In this document: positions 60,655 through 64,000 of the stretch, piece by piece | Numbering within the stretch: position 1 is the first letter of the stretch | How the letters are laid out: the number at the start of each line of letters is the position of its first letter | Assembly: GCA_013397075.1 (NCBI GenBank) | Contig: VWZS01004484.1 | Span: forward strand, 1 to 64,000 | DNA: 64,000 nucleotides | Origin: Rhabdornis inornatus | Lineage: Eukaryota > Chordata > Aves > Passeriformes > Rhabdornithidae | Direction of reading: 5' to 3' | The notes under the pieces: generated by a model | What the model was told of the DNA's origin: nothing | The model's database searches: none | The model's input: only the letters and a program-made list of their open reading frames with translations | Position numbers and translations under genes: made by a program

Positions 60655-60946
60655 CTCCACTCATCTCGGTGTCCCCATTTTGTTTCCTTCACATATTCCT
60701 TCACCTCTTCCTCTTTTCTGACTAGGAAAAAATTGTGTGACTTTGTTTTGATTTTCTTCTTAAATATGTCATCACAGAGGTGTTACCAGCCTCTCTAATT
60801 GGCCCAGCCTTGGCCAGCAGCATGTCCATCTCCAGAGCCATCAGGGACTGGCTCTGCTGGACATGGTGGAAGCTTCCAGCAGCTTCTCACAGGGTCACAG
60901 AGGTGGTCCCCTGCTACCAAAAACTAGGCTGTGCCAAACCAACACA

Positions 60947-63900
60947 GTAGTTTATTGTAAAATTGTGTTTAATTAAGAGATTTGCCCTGTTTAACACTGG
61001 ATTTAATCCTGAATCAGTGAGGTCAGTAGTGAAGGAGGTTTTTATTAGTGGGTCTCATTTGCTACAATCAAACTAATCTCTAGCAATAATAACTTTATTA
61101 TTATAAAACTAATGGAACTGATTAAAACCAGAAGTGTACGATGTAGATATGTAAATATGTGTAATAATATGTATGTGTAAATGATATCCAGTGATGTAAA
61201 TGAACACGTAATACAAGACAGAATTTAATCTTTGTTATCAATAACTATGCTTTTAGTATCTCAGTTAAAATTTATTACTGATAATTCCCAAATCCGTTTA
61301 AATATTACAATATTTATTGAAAAACTAGTTGCTTTAAAATATTTTCTTTGGCACCTACTGCGCTATAGCTTTTCTTTCCAATGCTCAGATGCAATTAACA
61401 CTAAAGAAGGCATGAAGCATCTAGGGAAATTTGTTTTTCAATGGATTAATTGCAGTGACATAATTAGCACTATTTAAAATAAGGTATTAGCATGACTCCT
61501 AAGACATAGTCTAAGCAACAAGCATTTTTAAGGGCTGTTTATATAGCAGTTTTCCTCTATGGAAAGTAAAGAAATCCTGTTTATTTGCAATAGATGAGTT
61601 CAGAAGAACTCAGGTTACATTTAAAATATATAACACAATTACCTGAACAAACAGACATTTCTTTCATTGGTAACTTATTTATAGTCAACTTCAAAATACA
61701 ATTGTTCTCACAACAACTAGGTATTATTAAATCAATTACTGCACAGAGCCAGAACACTACAATCTTATTTTAATGCAAAAGTACCTTTCATACCACATTA
61801 GTAAAATATAGAAGAGCATCAGTGGACTTTTTTCCTGAGCCTTTTCCTTTTAAAAAATCAATGACATTTATATTTATCCAGAGATGTCTTACCCAAGAAG
61901 GCCTGAACAAAAGCCTGTGCAAATAACTTATGTGAGCAAGTCTGTATAGATAACATATAGGAATGTTTAAGTAATAAGACTGTTTAAGTAATTACAATAA
62001 AGATACAGAATCTATTTTGTAACATCACATAGGATGACTATTGAAAAATACTTCAGTGTTAAGAATAAACTAGATTATTTGGTTTGGGGCTTTTCAAAGT
62101 GTGTAATACTCTGTGGGCAGTGGCAGCTGATAATAGCAGATACTCCTGGCTGGTGCAGTTATGTGACTTTCACATGCAGAATGTTTTACAAACATCCAAC
62201 AACATCCTAAGTGTAAAGGATATCTCAACAAGAACTGCAGGGAGGGTCACACTGCCTGTGTAGGAACACAGTGGGGAAAAATAGCCTATTTACTGTGCTA
62301 GGTGACAAAACTTGAATTCAGATGAGCAACAATTTCTCAGGGAATTTAAAGAATTGCTGTGGCTGAAGTTTTAGTAAAAAATAGGTTAAAGGGAAAGAAG
62401 TCAGCATTTTTCAGCAATGGATACAAGTTGAAATCATCTTCAGCAGCTACACTGGATGCTAAAGGTGCTCAGGGTATGCCAGCTGAGTTTCTAGTATTCT
62501 GTTGCATTTTTTGTGTCCAGCAGCTTTCCCAGGAAAATAATTTTGTAAAAGACTATGTAATTATGCAAAGATAATCAGGCAACAGTAAAGGGAATATCAC
62601 CACTTTCATTGGCTCATAACTATACTATACACTCCCATGAACTATATATGTTAGGGATTTTTGTTCCCTTTTTGAATTTTTCACAAAAAATTGGAAAAAA
62701 GTACACTAAAATCCTGGGAGTCAAACTGAAGCCAGAGGTTATACATAAGGTAAAGGAAAATCATAAGTATTTTTAAAATGTTTTCTAGTCTTCTATGATG
62801 TTTCTGCATACACAAAGTACTTGGCAAGTCTTTCTAGAGGATAGTCCCACCCCTTCAGAATAGAGTCAGCACAGTGACAGAACACTATAATTAAAGGGAT
62901 TAGTGCTAGTATTATCATTATTATTACCTTCTTTGCATCACTATAAAACACCCTGGTATTCTCTAATTAGTACACAAGCAAAATAATATTGGAGTCTTTG
63001 TGCAGGGATGAAAGCATATATGTAATAATGAGGTGCATTACAGAGTGACTTCACTACAATTACACTGCAAGTCAGCCCTGAGCCTCCTAAAGACAAAGCA
63101 CAGGGACTCCACGGGTGGCTGGAGCACTCACAGGTGTCTCCTGGAAACTGTGCTGCAAGTGGCAATTGCTTGGTCCAGGGAGAGAGAGAACTACCATAAT
63201 CCTGCAGCTATGTATGGTGCAACAATAACAACTGCAGAAAAGGCTATTTTAATGAAAACACAGGAAAAAAAAATACATGGCAACAACTAGAGTTGATGAT
63301 AGTTTTGGGAGACTTGCATGTCCAGGGAGAACAATTTGCTAAATTAAGTCCTGAGCACCTTGTAAAAGAGGAGGAAAATTGAGGGGTTTGTGCTTTTTTC
63401 TTTCTTTAAGCCATAGGAATTCATATGCTGGTGATTGCTCCTAAAGGGATCAGAGCATGCTATAGAATAGGAATGATCAAATTATAGATTTCAACTTTCC
63501 AGAGACAGAGTCAATCTCTAAGGTGTGAACATACTTTACAACCTCCTGGGGTCTTTAGATGGCAGCACAGCATATTAACAATCTGCTTGTCTGTTTTCCT
63601 TATAGGCAACAAATCTGCTTTCACTTTCCTGAAACAGGGTTAAGACTAAAGCAATTACAAGAGTTGCATCACTTAATTTTGATGAGCTCCTGCATCAGGC
63701 TGCACAGGACTTGATGTGCTTGGGAGATGTGATTCCTGAAGGTACAGGGCAGGAGGTTTGCTAACAAAACAACAGCTGCATCTCAGTACTTAGGTTAAAC
63801 ACCTGAGCACCACAGATGCTAGAGACGATTTGGGGCAAGCCAGTGATTCTGGAGGCTCTGCAGGACTGTGTTGAAGCAAATCTACAGAAAAGGAACACAC

Positions 63901-64000
63901 CTGGATAATTTTGAAATTCAGAACAACGAGTTCTGAATGGAAAAAAAAATCCTGGCATTTTTAAACCCAGATGCTTATACTCAGTCTACATAACCAGCAA
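60947..64000. other. AT-rich unique DNA, nothing recognised
   Basis: No open frame longer than 85 codons, no CR1 or LTR signature, and no RNA gene. Only short simple stretches occur, such as ATTATCATTATTATTACC near 62911-62928 and short A runs. Confidence 0.5.

Larger units (their letters stand above)
60284..60946 (-). mobile_element. Solo LTR of an avian endogenous retrovirus, minus strand, interrupted by an N
   Basis: The plus-strand left edge TGTCGTGGTTTGACACTGGC and the right edge GCCAAACCAACACA form matching TG...CA ends in reverse. Internal words AGATAAGGACCGGGATG, GGGCAAAACAGGATCAACTT, CACGGGCTGCAG, CTGGCACCAGGAGCACCTCC and CATCACAGAGGTGTTACCAG match, from memory, an LTR family widespread in birds. 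On the minus strand AATAAA (plus TTTATT, about 60456-60461) precedes the 3' end as expected. Present length is about 663 bp. Relatives carry a GC-rich tandem array (CAGCGTGGGTCC-like units) just where the N at 60527 sits, so the true element is probably longer. I find no clean target duplication and no internal viral genes. Confidence 0.8.

Noticed and set aside
1..64000. CRISPR arrays, tRNA or rRNA genes, bacterial operons, phage genes
   Set aside because: No regularly spaced repeats, cloverleaf-like sequences with A and B boxes, or Shine-Dalgarno-preceded gene series were found. The interspersed repeats are those of a bird nuclear genome.

Overview
The window looks like ordinary non-coding nuclear DNA from a bird, probably a songbird (the bird call is firm; songbird is an inference). 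The evidence is a set of CR1 LINE 3' ends in the form typical of birds (40226-40474, 47417-47924, about 47925-48050, and a split copy at 39741-39817 plus 40734-40894), together with LTRs of avian endogenous retroviruses (29700-30038, 39824-40733, 60284-60946). The background is AT-rich, CpG-poor and sparse in repeats. There are no bacterial or phage features, operons, CRISPR arrays, or rRNA or tRNA genes that I can recognise.

I find no protein-coding gene I can stand behind. Almost all open frames are 60-160 codons, overlap on both strands, and lack any recognisable domain. The longest (254 codons, 6967-7731) is long for its surroundings but has a weak start context and low-complexity composition. 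Several short stretches are framed by good splice acceptor and donor sequences (3978-4093 and 22047-22107 on +; 10796-10900, 34660-34717, 35401-35438 and 59038-59071 on -). They are recorded as low-confidence exon candidates, because equally good signals also frame sequence closed in all three frames (19760-19806). The window is therefore intergenic, or lies within a very long intron.

Layout: 1-6950 is AT-rich unique DNA. 6951-7735 is a GC-richer block holding the long open frame. 7736-29699 is unique DNA with a short minisatellite (9073-9126), an A/C-rich tract (17909-18027), an AT-rich block (17172-17285), a 21-base A run (21868-21888), and two blocks that look like regulatory DNA (14160-14400, 28920-29180). 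29700-30038 is a solo LTR with a CpG-dense end. 39741-40894 is a three-layer nest: an old CR1 interrupted by an LTR with a 6-bp target duplication, itself interrupted by a younger CR1. 47417-48050 is a tail-to-tail CR1 pair. 52573-53067 is an exact 247-bp duplication on either side of a single N, almost certainly an assembly join error. 54623-54782 is a second A/C-rich tract, and 57972-58037 a 33-bp tandem duplication with a perfect palindrome at its edge. 60284-60946 is a second solo LTR, broken by an N at the point where related LTRs, as I remember them, carry GC-rich tandem repeats. The last 3 kb is unique AT-rich DNA.

No new multi-gene system is visible. What most repays checking is the nested insertion with its target duplication, the CpG-dense LTR (possibly young), the duplication at the N, the long open frame, and a CpG-retaining block at about 58560-59040 that may be conserved regulatory DNA.
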